A stretch of DNA of 16,062 bases, taken from positions 1 through 16,062 of the forward strand of contig CANKOT010000049.1 in assembly GCA_947484245.1 (NCBI GenBank), written 5' to 3'. The notes under the pieces are model-generated. The model worked only from the letters and a program-made list of their open reading frames with translations, ran no database searches and was not told where the DNA came from. Source of the DNA: Comamonadaceae bacterium (lineage in GTDB: Bacteria; Pseudomonadota; Gammaproteobacteria; Burkholderiales; Burkholderiaceae). Made by a program: the position numbers and the translations under genes. Position 1 is the first letter of the stretch. Each line of letters begins with the position of its first letter. Below, one piece after another: positions 7,264-15,486 of the stretch.

Positions 7264-7875
7264 ATGCGCAAGCCTCTTCGCCTCGGCCTCACCGGCGGCA
7301 TTGGCAGCGGTAAAAGCACCGTTGCCAGCTTCTTGGCCGAAGCCGGCGCCACCATTCTCGACGCCGATGCCATCTCCAGATCGGTCACGCAAGCAGGGGG
7401 CCAGGCCATCCCCACCCTATTGGCTGAGTTTGGCGAAGAAATGATCACCCCCGAAGGCGCTCTGAACCGGGACGCCATGCGTTCATTGGTCTTCTCAAAT
7501 CCCAGCAGCAAACGCCAGCTAGAAGGCATCATCCACCCTCTTGTGGGCCAAATTTTGCAGGAACAAACACAGACGGCCATGGCAGCAGGCGCTGGCTGCC
7601 TGGTTTTTGACATTCCATTGCTGGTGGAGTCCATCGACCGCTGGCGGCCCCAGCTAGACAAAATCTGCGTGGTCGACTGCCAGCCAGAGACCCAGATTCA
7701 AAGGGTCATGGCCCGCAGTGGCATTAGTCGCCAAGCGGTTGCGCAAATCATGTCTCAACAGGCCACCCGGGCAGAACGCCTGGCCTGCGCAGATGTTGTC
7801 ATTTTGAACGATGGCATCGATTTGGCAGAACTCAAGCAAAGAGTCCATGAAATGTGGGCCAGCTTCGGGCTATGA
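7264..7875 (+). CDS. coaE: Dephospho-CoA kinase
   Basis: Catalyses the last step of coenzyme A synthesis, phosphorylating the 3'-hydroxyl of dephospho-CoA with ATP in the cytoplasm. It has 203 residues, typical. The P-loop GGIGSGKST spans residues 11-19; DADAIS follows, then the HPLV element and a DIPLLVES stretch, all characteristic of CoaE. The ATG at 7264 is preceded directly by an in-frame TTG at 7261 with a GGGAG Shine-Dalgarno (7247-7251); either start is possible and they differ by one residue. Position between pilD and zapD is conserved across many beta- and gammaproteobacteria. Confidence 0.96.
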   Translation: MRKPLRLGLTGGIGSGKSTVASFLAEAGATILDADAISRSVTQAGGQAIPTLLAEFGEEMITPEGALNRDAMRSLVFSNPSSKRQLEGIIHPLVGQILQEQTQTAMAAGAGCLVFDIPLLVESIDRWRPQLDKICVVDCQPETQIQRVMARSGISRQAVAQIMSQQATRAERLACADVVILNDGIDLAELKQRVHEMWASFGL

Positions 7876-7897
7876 TCTTGTCACTGAAAGACGCAGC

Positions 7898-8653
7898 GTG
7901 ATACTTTACGAATACCCCCTCAACGAACGCATCAGGACCTATTTGCGCCTGCAACATTTGTTTGCTCGGTTCAACAAATTAACACAGCGTTCTGAAGCAC
8001 TCGATCACCACTACGCTCTGACCACGATTTTTGAAATCATGGAGGTGGCTTCGCGCTCTGAATTGAAATCAGAAATTCTCAAAGACATTGAGCGTCACAA
8101 GCAACTCCTCAACGGCTATCGAGGCAACCCCTCCATCTCTGAAAAGGCCCTTGACCTGATCATCGAGCAACTCGACCAACGCTTTGTTGCCCTCAATACC
8201 ATGGTGGGTAAATTGGGCAACGCTCTGGGCGACAGCGAATTTTTGAACAGCATCAGAAGCCGCACGGCCATACCGGGTGGCACATGTGAATTTGATCTCC
8301 CGGCCTACCATGCATGGCAACACCACGAACCTGCTGCCAGACAAGCCAATTTGCATGAGTGGTCACAGCAGCTTGCCCCGCTTGCCAGCTCGGTTCAACT
8401 CATGCTGAAGATGATGCGCGAATCGGGCAGTACGCAAAAAGTCATGGCCAATGGCGGTCAGCTCCAACAAAACCTGCCGCAGGGCCGCAACTTCCAGTTA
8501 CTGCGACTGCGCATTGATGACAGCTTAAATCTCACGCCTGAAATTAGTTGCAATAGATTGTTGGTGGTCATTCGACTGATGCAACAGCAAGCCGATGGAA
8601 AACTCATTTCCAGCAAAGAAGATACCCCCTTTGAAATGACGCTTTGCGCTTAA
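7898..8653 (+). CDS. zapD: Cell division protein ZapD
   Basis: FtsZ-associated protein that crosslinks and bundles FtsZ filaments in the Z-ring. It has 251 residues from GTG at 7898, the usual length, with the family's N-terminus ILYEYPLNERIRTYLRLQHL, mostly helical and followed by a beta-rich C-terminal part. An upstream in-frame start at 7811 lies inside coaE and would add 29 unconserved residues. GAAAG (7886-7890) is 7 nt upstream of the GTG, supporting it. The gap to coaE is 22 bp and to yacG 33 bp; the three genes are probably cotranscribed. Confidence 0.93.
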   Translation: MILYEYPLNERIRTYLRLQHLFARFNKLTQRSEALDHHYALTTIFEIMEVASRSELKSEILKDIERHKQLLNGYRGNPSISEKALDLIIEQLDQRFVALNTMVGKLGNALGDSEFLNSIRSRTAIPGGTCEFDLPAYHAWQHHEPAARQANLHEWSQQLAPLASSVQLMLKMMRESGSTQKVMANGGQLQQNLPQGRNFQLLRLRIDDSLNLTPEISCNRLLVVIRLMQQQADGKLISSKEDTPFEMTLCA

Positions 8654-8686
8654 ACAGCGGTCGTCGTTGAAATTGGTGAGAGTCAA

Positions 8687-8893
8687 ATGAGCGAGCCGTC
8701 CACAAAGCCCAAACACGTGAAGTGCCCCACCTGTGCGGGTCCCAGTCTTTTCAGTTCACAAAATATGTACCGCCCTTTTTGCAGTGCGCGTTGCAAGGGC
8801 ATCGATCTAGGCGCCTGGGCCAATGAAAGCTTTAGAGTGCCAGAAGACACGCCGCCCGATCAAGACAATTTTGGTGATCCTAAATTGCAGTGA
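8687..8893 (+). CDS. yacG: DNA gyrase inhibitor YacG (zinc-finger protein)
   Basis: Small zinc protein that binds GyrB and inhibits DNA gyrase in E. coli. It has 68 residues, normal for the family. Four zinc ligands are visible: Cys13 and Cys16 (KCPTC), Cys32 and Cys36 (FCSARC), followed by the family motif CKGIDLGAWANESFRVP. A GGTGAGAG Shine-Dalgarno (8675-8682) lies 4 nt before the ATG. It is the last gene of the pil-coaE-zapD-yacG run and is convergent with mutT, with only 13 bp between the stops. Confidence 0.95.
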   Translation: MSEPSTKPKHVKCPTCAGPSLFSSQNMYRPFCSARCKGIDLGAWANESFRVPEDTPPDQDNFGDPKLQ

Positions 8894-8906
8894 AGACGAC
8901 GTCACT

Positions 8907-9398
8907 TCAGACTTGATGCGTGGCACCCACAAAGCCAGTTTCTTCCGCCAACCAAGTCAGAACCGGCACAGTGCCAGGCAAGACTGGCGTCACTTCGACA
9001 GGCAGGCTTTGCCACGCAAAATGTTGACCCTCACGCATTTCCAAGTTGCCGTGCCATTTGTGAATTTTGCAAAAGTTCAATCGAACCAGCGCATGGGGAT
9101 AGTCCACCCATTGTTGTCGCCAAATTTGCACATCCTCAATTTGCAAACCCAGCTCTTCTTCCAGTTCACGCGTTAAGGCTTGGGCAACAGTTTCATCGGC
9201 CTCTAGCTTACCGCCTGGAAACTCCCAGTAAGCTTCATAGACTTTGCCGGGTGGTCTTGAGGTGAGCAAGAATTGATGGTGAGCGTTGATCAAAATGCCC
9301 ACGGCCACATCCACCGTCTTGCGATGGGGTCCGCCCTCACGCTGCAAATGCGCATCTGCCACCAGCAGAGACTGGCCCGATGCGGCGGACTCATTCAT
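8907..9398 (-). CDS. mutT: NUDIX hydrolase, MutT-like 8-oxo-dGTP diphosphatase
   Basis: Probable nucleotide-pool sanitising enzyme that hydrolyses 8-oxo-dGTP. It has 163 residues. The Nudix box GX5EX7REUXEEXGU is intact: Gly63, Glu69, Arg77, Glu78, Glu81, Glu82 and Gly84. The preceding PPGKVYEAYWEFPGGK context is typical of MutT. ATG is at 9396-9398 and overlaps the stop of the upstream ATPase gene by 4 bp (ATGA); the longer frame from 9500 lies in the ATPase gene and is not conserved protein. A ~30-residue N-terminal extension precedes the hydrolase fold (V-D-V-A-V-G from residue 29). There is no thiamine-phosphate-synthase fusion domain, unlike some betaproteobacterial MutT proteins. Confidence 0.9.
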   Translation of the reverse strand: MNESAASGQSLLVADAHLQREGGPHRKTVDVAVGILINAHHQFLLTSRPPGKVYEAYWEFPGGKLEADETVAQALTRELEEELGLQIEDVQIWRQQWVDYPHALVRLNFCKIHKWHGNLEMREGQHFAWQSLPVEVTPVLPGTVPVLTWLAEETGFVGATHQV

Positions 9399-10291
9399 AG
9401 CGATCGCTGAGTTGAAGCGCCTTGCCCCATGCGTCCCACATAATCCCGCGCAAACTGGTAGGCCACTCGGCCACTGCGAGATCCGCGCTCTAGTGCCCAC
9501 ACCAAAGCCTCGGGTCCAGAAGCTTGAATCACAGCTTCAGTGGCACCCAAAGAACGCAACCACTGCGCCACGATGGTGAGGTATTCGTCTTGAGAAAAAG
9601 GATAAAAGCTGATCCACAAACCGAAACGTTCCGACAAAGAAATTTTCTCTTCAATCACTTCACCCGGGTGCACTTCACCGTCTTCGGTGTGGGTGTAAGT
9701 GAGGTTGTCCTTCATGTGCTCCGGCAGCAAATGCCGACGATTGCTGGTGGCATAAATTAAGACATTGGGTGTGGACGCCGCCACTGAACCATCGAGAATT
9801 GATTTCAAAGCTTTGTAGCCACCTTCGCCGTCTTCAAAACTCAAATCATCGCAAAAGATGATGAACTTTTCAGGACGGCCCGCCACCACATCCACAATAT
9901 CAGGCAGGTCGATCAGATCTTCTTTGTCGACTTCAATGAGACGCAATCCTTGCGCGGCATAGGCATTCAGACAAGCTTTGATCAGAGACGATTTGCCAGT
10001 GCCGCGTGAGCCTGTGAGTAAAACATTGTTGGCCGGCAAACCTTGTACAAACTGCAAGGTGTTTTGCTGCAATTTTTCTTTTTGCCCGTCAATCTCTTGA
10101 AGGTCTTGAAGATTCATATCGGACACATGGCGAACACCCTCTAACACGCCATGCCCTGAGGCCCGCTTGCGATAGCGCCAAGCAATGGCTTCTTGCCAGT
10201 CGGGCTGGCCCAATGGCTGCGGTAACACGCGCTCAAGCCGCTCGAGCATGAGCACAGCACGTTCTAGTAGTTTTTCAATGGCGGTGCTCAT
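9395..10291 (-). CDS. DUF815-family AAA-type ATPase
   Basis: P-loop ATPase of 298 residues, matching the DUF815 family (an AAA+ group of unknown role, seen beside argJ and mutT in betaproteobacteria). Walker A is GSRGTGKS (94-101), Walker B FIIFCDD with Asp148 and Asp149, and a sensor-1-like Asn184 lies in [10 protein letters not shown]. Residues before about 60 form a helical N-terminal region. No membrane segment or signal peptide is present. It overlaps argJ by 4 bp upstream and mutT by 4 bp downstream (both ATGA), implying translational coupling in one operon, but the flanking functions (arginine synthesis, nucleotide sanitation) do not explain its job. No substrate can be proposed from sequence alone. 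Confidence 0.88.
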   Translation of the reverse strand: MSTAIEKLLERAVLMLERLERVLPQPLGQPDWQEAIAWRYRKRASGHGVLEGVRHVSDMNLQDLQEIDGQKEKLQQNTLQFVQGLPANNVLLTGSRGTGKSSLIKACLNAYAAQGLRLIEVDKEDLIDLPDIVDVVAGRPEKFIIFCDDLSFEDGEGGYKALKSILDGSVAASTPNVLIYATSNRRHLLPEHMKDNLTYTHTEDGEVHPGEVIEEKISLSERFGLWISFYPFSQDEYLTIVAQWLRSLGATEAVIQASGPEALVWALERGSRSGRVAYQFARDYVGRMGQGASTQRSL

Positions 10292-11535
10292 GAACGATAG
10301 TCTGCGTTGATTGACACATAGTCGTGACTCAAGTCACACGTCCAGACCGTGTCGACTGCCGTGCCGCGGCCCAAATGAACGCGAATGGTAATTTCGCTTT
10401 GCTTCATGACGCGCTGGCCATCGGCCTCTTGGTAAGCTGGATTGCGGCCACCGTTTTGAACCACACAGACATTGTCTAAATGAAGACCAATGAGATCTTG
10501 GTCCAGATCGGGAATGCCTGCATAACCCACAGCCGCCAAGATGCGGCCCAAGTTGGGGTCGCTGGCAAAGAATGCTGTTTTAACCAAGGGCGAATGCGCA
10601 ATGGCATAGGCTGCTAAGCGGCACTCCTCGCTGGTCTTACCACCTTCCACCCGAATGGTGATGAACTTGGTGGCACCCTCACCATCACGCACAATGGCGT
10701 GCGCCAATTTTTGCGCTACCGACATCAATGCCTCTCGCAAGGCTTTGCCGTCTGCCGAATCCCAAGAAGAGATCACGGGATGCGCCGCTTTGCGGGTGGC
10801 CATCACAATGAAAGAATCATTGGTCGATGTATCACCGTCAATGGTGATTCGGTTGAAAGATGAATTGGCCAAATCAGTGGCCAAAGCAGGCAGCAAATTG
10901 GGTGCGAGGTTGGCATCGGTGGCCAGGAAGCCCAGCATGGTGGCCATGTTGGGGCGAATCATGCCAGCGCCTTTGCTGATGCCCGTGATGGTGACGGTTT
11001 GACCCGACAACATCACTTGTTGGCTAAAGGCTTTGGGCACGGTGTCGGTGGTCATGATGCCTTCGGCCGCCTTGGCCCAATGCGCGGCTTGCGCATCTGC
11101 GATGGCAGCGGGCAATCCTGCAACAATGCGATCGACAGGCAAGTTCTCCATGATCACGCCCGTTGAGAAAGGCAACACTTGCTGCGGTTTCAACTTGAGC
11201 AATGAGGCAAAGGCCTCTGCGGTGGCACGCGCATCGGCCAAGCCTTTGGCGCCTGTGCCCGCATTGGCATTGCCCGTGTTAATGACCAGCGCTCTAATGT
11301 GAGTATCGGTATTTGACGTGCTGATGTGTGACAAGTGCTCTCGGCAGACTTGGACAGGTGCAGCACAGTATCTGTTTTGTGTGAATACGCCGGCAACAAC
11401 ACTGCCTTCGTCTAACAAAATGACGGTGAGGTCTTTGCGGCCCACTTTGCGCACGCCAGCAGCGGCGATTCCCAGACGAACACCAGGAACGGCCAAGATG
11501 CTGGCTGGATCTGGGGCTTGAAGATTCACAGTCAT
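10288..11535 (-). CDS. argJ: Bifunctional ornithine acetyltransferase / N-acetylglutamate synthase
   Basis: Arginine biosynthesis enzyme that transfers the acetyl group of N-acetylornithine to glutamate (and may use acetyl-CoA). It has 415 residues, the family length. It is made as a proenzyme that self-cleaves before the nucleophile Thr199 in the motif PNMATML (195-201); other signatures are NTGNANAGTG (86-95) and STGVIM (124-129), and the C-terminus reads SINADYRS as usual. A GAGGG Shine-Dalgarno (11540-11544) precedes ATG at 11533-11535, and the secA stop is only 9 bp upstream, so it lies in the same transcript as secA. Confidence 0.96.
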   Translation of the reverse strand: MTVNLQAPDPASILAVPGVRLGIAAAGVRKVGRKDLTVILLDEGSVVAGVFTQNRYCAAPVQVCREHLSHISTSNTDTHIRALVINTGNANAGTGAKGLADARATAEAFASLLKLKPQQVLPFSTGVIMENLPVDRIVAGLPAAIADAQAAHWAKAAEGIMTTDTVPKAFSQQVMLSGQTVTITGISKGAGMIRPNMATMLGFLATDANLAPNLLPALATDLANSSFNRITIDGDTSTNDSFIVMATRKAAHPVISSWDSADGKALREALMSVAQKLAHAIVRDGEGATKFITIRVEGGKTSEECRLAAYAIAHSPLVKTAFFASDPNLGRILAAVGYAGIPDLDQDLIGLHLDNVCVVQNGGRNPAYQEADGQRVMKQSEITIRVHLGRGTAVDTVWTCDLSHDYVSINADYRS

Positions 11536-11544
11536 GACGCCCTC

Positions 11545-14283
11545 TTATGCCAACTTGCCGTGGCAGAACTTGTATTTTTTACCGCTGCCACAAGGGCAAG
11601 GCTCGTTGCGACCCACAGGCGCAATCAAAGTGCTTTTAAATTCAGATTTAGTTTGGGGCTCGCCTTTTTCATCGGGCGCGGTGTAGGTGACATTGCTGAT
11701 GTTCTCAGCACGCTCCTCCAAAACTTGTGCAGCTTCTTCAATTTGAGCAGTGGATTCAATTTTGACATTCATCAACACGCGTGTCACTTCGTTTTTGACG
11801 GCGTCAAGCAATTGGCCAAAGAGTTCGAAGGCTTCGCGTTTGTATTCTTGTTTGGGCTGCTTTTGGGCATAGCCGCGCAAATGAATGCCTTGACGCAAGT
11901 AGTCCAAGGCGCTCAAATGTTCGCGCCAGTGAGTGTCGATACTTTGCAGCAAAACCACGCGCTCAAAAGGCACAAAGTTTTCAACACCAATCGATTCCAA
12001 CTTCACCTTGAACGCATTGTTTGCAGCAGTCAACACCATTTCAAGAATTTCTTCATCGGTGATGGCTGTGGCGGAAGCCACTGTCTCGCGGAGTGGCAAT
12101 TGAATTTGCCATTCATCTGACAAGATCCGTTCTAAGGCAGCCAGATCCCACTGCTCTTCTACCGTTTCTGCGGGCACATACTGGCGGACCAAGTCTGTGA
12201 AACTGCCCTCGCGCAGGCCTGTAATTTGGGCGTCCATTTCTGAGGCGTCCAAGATGTCGTTGCGTTGTTGGTAGATGACCTTGCGCTGATCGTTAGACAC
12301 ATCATCGTATTCAAGCAATTGTTTGCGCATGTCGAAATTACGGGCTTCTACTTTTCGCTGTGCACTTTCAATGCTGCGCGTCACCATACCGGCTTCGATG
12401 GCTTCGCCTTCAGGCATTTTCAAGCGGTCCATGATGGCGCGTACACGGTCACCTGCGAAAATGCGCATGAGTGGGTCGTCCAAGCTCAAGTAGAAACGTG
12501 AAGAACCAGGGTCGCCTTGACGGCCAGAACGGCCACGCAATTGATTGTCAATTCGGCGAGACTCGTGACGCTCGGTGGCAATGATGCGCAAACCACCCAA
12601 TGCTTTCACCTGCTCATGCACAAGCAACCAATCGGCGCGCATGGCAGCGGCTTTGTCTTGGTGTGTTTGGGCATCCAGTGCTTCATCGGCTTCTACCGCC
12701 TGAATGTCTTTTTCAATGTTACCGCCCAACACAATGTCAGTGCCGCGGCCCGCCATGTTGGTCGCAATGGTGATCATGTAGGGTCGGCCGGCTTGCGCCA
12801 CGATGTCGGCCTCGCGCGCATGCTGCTTGGCATTGAGTACTTGGTGCGGCAGCTTGGCCTGGGTCAGCATCTCAGAGATGAGTTCTGAGTTTTCAATGGA
12901 GGTGGTGCCCACCAGCACTGGCTGCCCACGCTCATGGCATTCGCGAATGTCGGCAATGGCCGCGCTGTATTTTTCTGGCGATGATTTGTAAACACGATCG
13001 AGTTGGTCTTCGCGTCGGCTGATGCGATTGGGCGGCACCACCACGGTTTCCAAACTGTAAATTTCTTGAAACTCGTAGGCTTCTGTGTCAGCCGTACCCG
13101 TCATGCCACCCAACTTTCCGTACAAACGGAAATAGTTTTGGAAGGTGATGGAGGCCATGGTTTGGTTTTCAGCCTGGATGGCCACGCCTTCTTTGGCTTC
13201 CACCGCTTGATGCAAACCATCGCTCCAACGGCGGCCTGTCATGAGACGGCCCGTGAACTCATCGACGATGACAATCTCGCCCTCTTGGACCACATAGTGT
13301 TGGTCGCGGTGATAAATGTGATTGGCGCGCAAAGCAGCCGTGAGGTGGTGCATGAGCGCAATGTTGGCAGGATCGTAAAGACTGGCACCTTCAGGGATGA
13401 GGCCCGCGCTTGCCAAAATTCGTTCAGCATTTTCGTGACCTTGCTCGGTCAAAAACACTTGGTGTGATTTTTCATCGATCGTGAAATCGCCTGGCTTGGT
13501 GATGCCCTCGCCCGTGCGTGGATCGGCTTCGCCCTCTTGGCGCGTGAGCATCGGGACCACTTGGTTCATGGCCTGGTATTGCGCCGTGTGATCATCTGCT
13601 TGACCGCTGATGATGAGTGGCGTGCGCGCCTCGTCAATCAAAATGGAGTCAACCTCGTCAACGATGGCGTAGTTCAGGCCGCGCTGCACGCGGTCTTTGG
13701 CTTCATACACCATGTTGTCGCGCAGATAGTCGAAACCAAATTCGTTGTTGGTGCCGTAGGTGATGTCTGAGTTGTAGGCCGCTTGCTTTTCTTCACGCGA
13801 GAGTTGGGGCAAGTTGATGCCCACACTCATGCCCAAGAAGTTATACAACTTGCCCATCCACTGCGCGTCGCGACTGGCCAAGTAATCGTTGACCGTGACC
13901 ACGTGCACACCCTTGCCGGCCAGTGCATTGAGATAGACCGCCAAGGTTGCAGTCAGCGTCTTACCCTCACCGGTTCGCATTTCAGAAATTTTGCCGTTGT
14001 GCAAGGAAATACCGCCCAACATCTGCACATCAAAGTGGCGCATCTTCATGGCGCGCTTAGAACCCTCGCGAACCACTGCAAAGGCTTCGGGCAAAATTTC
14101 GTCTAGGGTTTCACCCTTTTCTACCCGCGTTCGAAACTCATCGGTTTTAGCGCGGAGTTGCTCGTCACTTAACGCTTCGTATTTGGCTTCCAAGGCGTTA
14201 ATGCTCACCACAGTTTTGCGGTATTGCTTGATCAAGCGGTCATTGCGACTGCCGAAAAGTTTGGTCAGAAAATTGATCGCCAT
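11545..14283 (-). CDS. secA: Preprotein translocase subunit SecA
   Basis: Motor ATPase of the Sec pathway that drives unfolded preproteins through SecYEG. It has 912 residues, full length. NBD1 Walker A is MRTGEGKT (102-109) and Walker [13 protein letters not shown] (208-219); NBD2 carries [10 protein letters not shown] and [11 protein letters not shown]; the C-terminal zinc-binding linker has Cys896, Cys898, Cys907 and His908 ([14 protein letters not shown]), which contacts SecB. ATG is at 14281-14283 with no clear Shine-Dalgarno. It is the first gene of the minus-strand run, divergent from the DUF721 gene. The upstream region shows no secM-like ORF. A TAAAAT -10-like box (minus, 14388-14393) is a weak promoter candidate without a good -35. 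Confidence 0.98.
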   Translation of the reverse strand: MAINFLTKLFGSRNDRLIKQYRKTVVSINALEAKYEALSDEQLRAKTDEFRTRVEKGETLDEILPEAFAVVREGSKRAMKMRHFDVQMLGGISLHNGKISEMRTGEGKTLTATLAVYLNALAGKGVHVVTVNDYLASRDAQWMGKLYNFLGMSVGINLPQLSREEKQAAYNSDITYGTNNEFGFDYLRDNMVYEAKDRVQRGLNYAIVDEVDSILIDEARTPLIISGQADDHTAQYQAMNQVVPMLTRQEGEADPRTGEGITKPGDFTIDEKSHQVFLTEQGHENAERILASAGLIPEGASLYDPANIALMHHLTAALRANHIYHRDQHYVVQEGEIVIVDEFTGRLMTGRRWSDGLHQAVEAKEGVAIQAENQTMASITFQNYFRLYGKLGGMTGTADTEAYEFQEIYSLETVVVPPNRISRREDQLDRVYKSSPEKYSAAIADIRECHERGQPVLVGTTSIENSELISEMLTQAKLPHQVLNAKQHAREADIVAQAGRPYMITIATNMAGRGTDIVLGGNIEKDIQAVEADEALDAQTHQDKAAAMRADWLLVHEQVKALGGLRIIATERHESRRIDNQLRGRSGRQGDPGSSRFYLSLDDPLMRIFAGDRVRAIMDRLKMPEGEAIEAGMVTRSIESAQRKVEARNFDMRKQLLEYDDVSNDQRKVIYQQRNDILDASEMDAQITGLREGSFTDLVRQYVPAETVEEQWDLAALERILSDEWQIQLPLRETVASATAITDEEILEMVLTAANNAFKVKLESIGVENFVPFERVVLLQSIDTHWREHLSALDYLRQGIHLRGYAQKQPKQEYKREAFELFGQLLDAVKNEVTRVLMNVKIESTAQIEEAAQVLEERAENISNVTYTAPDEKGEPQTKSEFKSTLIAPVGRNEPCPCGSGKKYKFCHGKLA

Positions 14284-14458
14284 ATTGACACGAGTCTGCT
14301 ATTGCCCCAAAGGCCATGAACGGCTCGTCAATCCTGTCTTAAAGTGGATTCAAAAGTACGTGCGCACAAGGCGCAAGTGAACGCGCCATTTTAACTGCTG
14401 AGAGCGGCCGTATTTTGCATTTTCCCCCATTAGTTCAGGGCTCTCGCATAATGCAGGG

Positions 14459-14761
14459 ATGGCAAAAATCAATCAGGCAGTCACCCTCATGCAAGCGGCC
14501 CAAGAGTCGCCCAGTTTGGCGCGCCTCACGGAGCTCACTCGAGAATCAAGTCTGCGCCTCAAAACCTTGCACACCCTGATTCCAGCCCCCCTGAGAAGCG
14601 CCATTCAAGCCGGTCCCATTGAAGGCTCAGAATGGTGTTTGCTGGTCAGTTCTAACGCGGCAGCTGCTAAATTACGCCAAATGTTGCCCGCACTTTTGGC
14701 CCACTTGAACAGCCATGGCCACGCTGTTGAAAAAATTCGACTCAAAATACTGCAAAGTTGA
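14459..14761 (+). CDS. DUF721 (DciA-like) protein
   Basis: A 100-residue protein of the DUF721/DciA family. DciA is the replicative helicase loader in bacteria without DnaC; short betaproteobacterial members are placed here by similarity, and a loader role is inferred. The conserved core is visible: LPxxLR-like segment (PAPLRSAIQ), EGSEWCLLVSSNAAAAKLRQMLPALLAHL, matching the W-x-hydrophobic, A-x-x-L-R-x-x-P pattern. ATG is at 14459. It has no Shine-Dalgarno at proper spacing (AGGG abuts the ATG), and CATAAT (14447-14452) just upstream resembles a -10 box. The gene is divergent from secA, as in related genomes. Confidence 0.75.
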   Translation: MAKINQAVTLMQAAQESPSLARLTELTRESSLRLKTLHTLIPAPLRSAIQAGPIEGSEWCLLVSSNAAAAKLRQMLPALLAHLNSHGHAVEKIRLKILQS

Positions 14762-14803
14762 ATCAAAACATCCGCTCAAAGTGTATTTGCAACAATTGCA
14801 GAC

Positions 14804-14831
14804 GAAAAAAAACCAACACGGATGCTGGTTT
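14804..14831 (-). terminator. Rho-independent terminator of tRNA-Thr
   Basis: On the minus strand an 8 bp stem AAACCAGC / GTTGGTTT (one G-U pair) with a 6-base loop (14810-14831) is followed by a run of eight T. It ends 7 bp downstream of the tRNA CCA end. On the plus strand the run is only four T, so it may also weakly stop transcription from the DUF721 gene. Confidence 0.8.
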
Positions 14832-14837
14832 TCAAAA

Positions 14838-14913
14838 TGGTGCCGCTTGTCGGATTCGAACTGACGACCTATCGCTTACAAGGCGAGTGCTCTACCAACT
14901 GAGCTAAAGCGGC
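14838..14913 (-). tRNA. tRNA-Thr (anticodon UGU)
   Basis: A 76-base cloverleaf with encoded CCA. The acceptor stem GCCGCTT/AAGCGGC pairs completely, the D arm is GCTC...GAGC with AGTTGGTA loop, the anticodon loop is CTTGTAA (TGT at 34-36, reading ACA and related Thr codons), and the T loop is TTCGAAT. Two stem positions do not pair: 27:43 (C opposite T) and 52:62 (A opposite C). It has its own promoter and terminator and lies between the DUF721 gene and sspB. Confidence 0.96.
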
Positions 14914-14922
14914 ACGGGCTGA

Positions 14923-14951
14923 ATTTTAAATCAATATTGGCTGGTTTTCAG
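14923..14951 (-). promoter_or_regulatory. tRNA-Thr promoter
   Basis: On the minus strand CTGAAA (14946-14951) and TAAAAT (14923-14928) are separated by 17 bp, placing transcription start a few bases before the tRNA 5' end at 14913. The bases after the -10 box include GCCCG, a GC-rich discriminator as in stringently controlled tRNA promoters. Confidence 0.55.
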
Positions 14952-14976
14952 CAGGTCGCGCAGTTTTTGATGGCGC

Positions 14977-15438
14977 TCATTTGATCCGGGTGAGGGTGGG
15001 GCGTGTCGGTGCAGGTGAGAGGGGTTTATTGCCATCATCGGATGCAGGCGCCACTGAACTGGGAACAGTGGCCAGTTTGTCCATGCCGACCACCGTCTGA
15101 CCCAAAGGCGAATCGGTGACAGGAAACGACATGCCCTGGCCATTTTCACGTGCGTAGATGGCCATCACGCGATGGATGGGCACCATGATGTCGCGGGGCT
15201 TGCCACCAAAACGAGCCTTGAACTCAATGAACTCATTGCCCAGTTGCAAAGAACTTGTGGCATCAAAACTGATGTTCAAAACAATCTCGCCGCCTTGCAC
15301 AAACTCACGTGGCACTTGCACCGAAGCATCGACTTTCACGGCCACGTAAGGCGTGAAAGAGTGATCGGTGCACCACTCGTACATGGCCCGAATGAGATAC
15401 GGACGAGTGGAAGGAGATTCCAGTGCGTTCATGACCAT
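14977..15438 (-). CDS. sspB: ClpXP protease specificity-enhancing factor SspB
   Basis: Adaptor that binds ssrA-tagged proteins and delivers them to ClpXP. It has 153 residues from ATG at 15436-15438. The N-terminal fold begins STRPYLIRAMYEWC (10-23) and includes VPREFVQGGEIVLN, all typical. A variable Pro/Ser-rich linker (about 125-146) leads to a C-terminal RPTLTRIK, matching the XB motif that docks on the ClpX zinc domain. An AAGA Shine-Dalgarno-like stretch sits 7 nt before the chosen ATG; ATG at 15432 is an alternative, and a TTG at 15486 directly after the sspA stop is less likely. It is 48 bp downstream of sspA, probably one operon. Confidence 0.94.
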   Translation of the reverse strand: MVMNALESPSTRPYLIRAMYEWCTDHSFTPYVAVKVDASVQVPREFVQGGEIVLNISFDATSSLQLGNEFIEFKARFGGKPRDIMVPIHRVMAIYARENGQGMSFPVTDSPLGQTVVGMDKLATVPSSVAPASDDGNKPLSPAPTRPTLTRIK

Positions 15439-15486
15439 GATGAGATCTTGATGCTCTTGAAATGAGTTTGCAAATGGCTTGCGCAA

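Noticed and set aside
7811..7897. Longer zapD frame starting at 7811
   Set aside because: It lies inside coaE, and the family N-terminus begins at the GTG at 7898 with a Shine-Dalgarno upstream.
9399..9500. Longer mutT frame starting at 9500
   Set aside because: The extra residues are encoded within the ATPase gene and are not Nudix-like; the ATGA overlap at 9398 is the natural start.
11518..12120. 200-codon plus-strand frame antisense to secA
   Set aside because: secA is unmistakable on the other strand and the frame is a codon-bias shadow.
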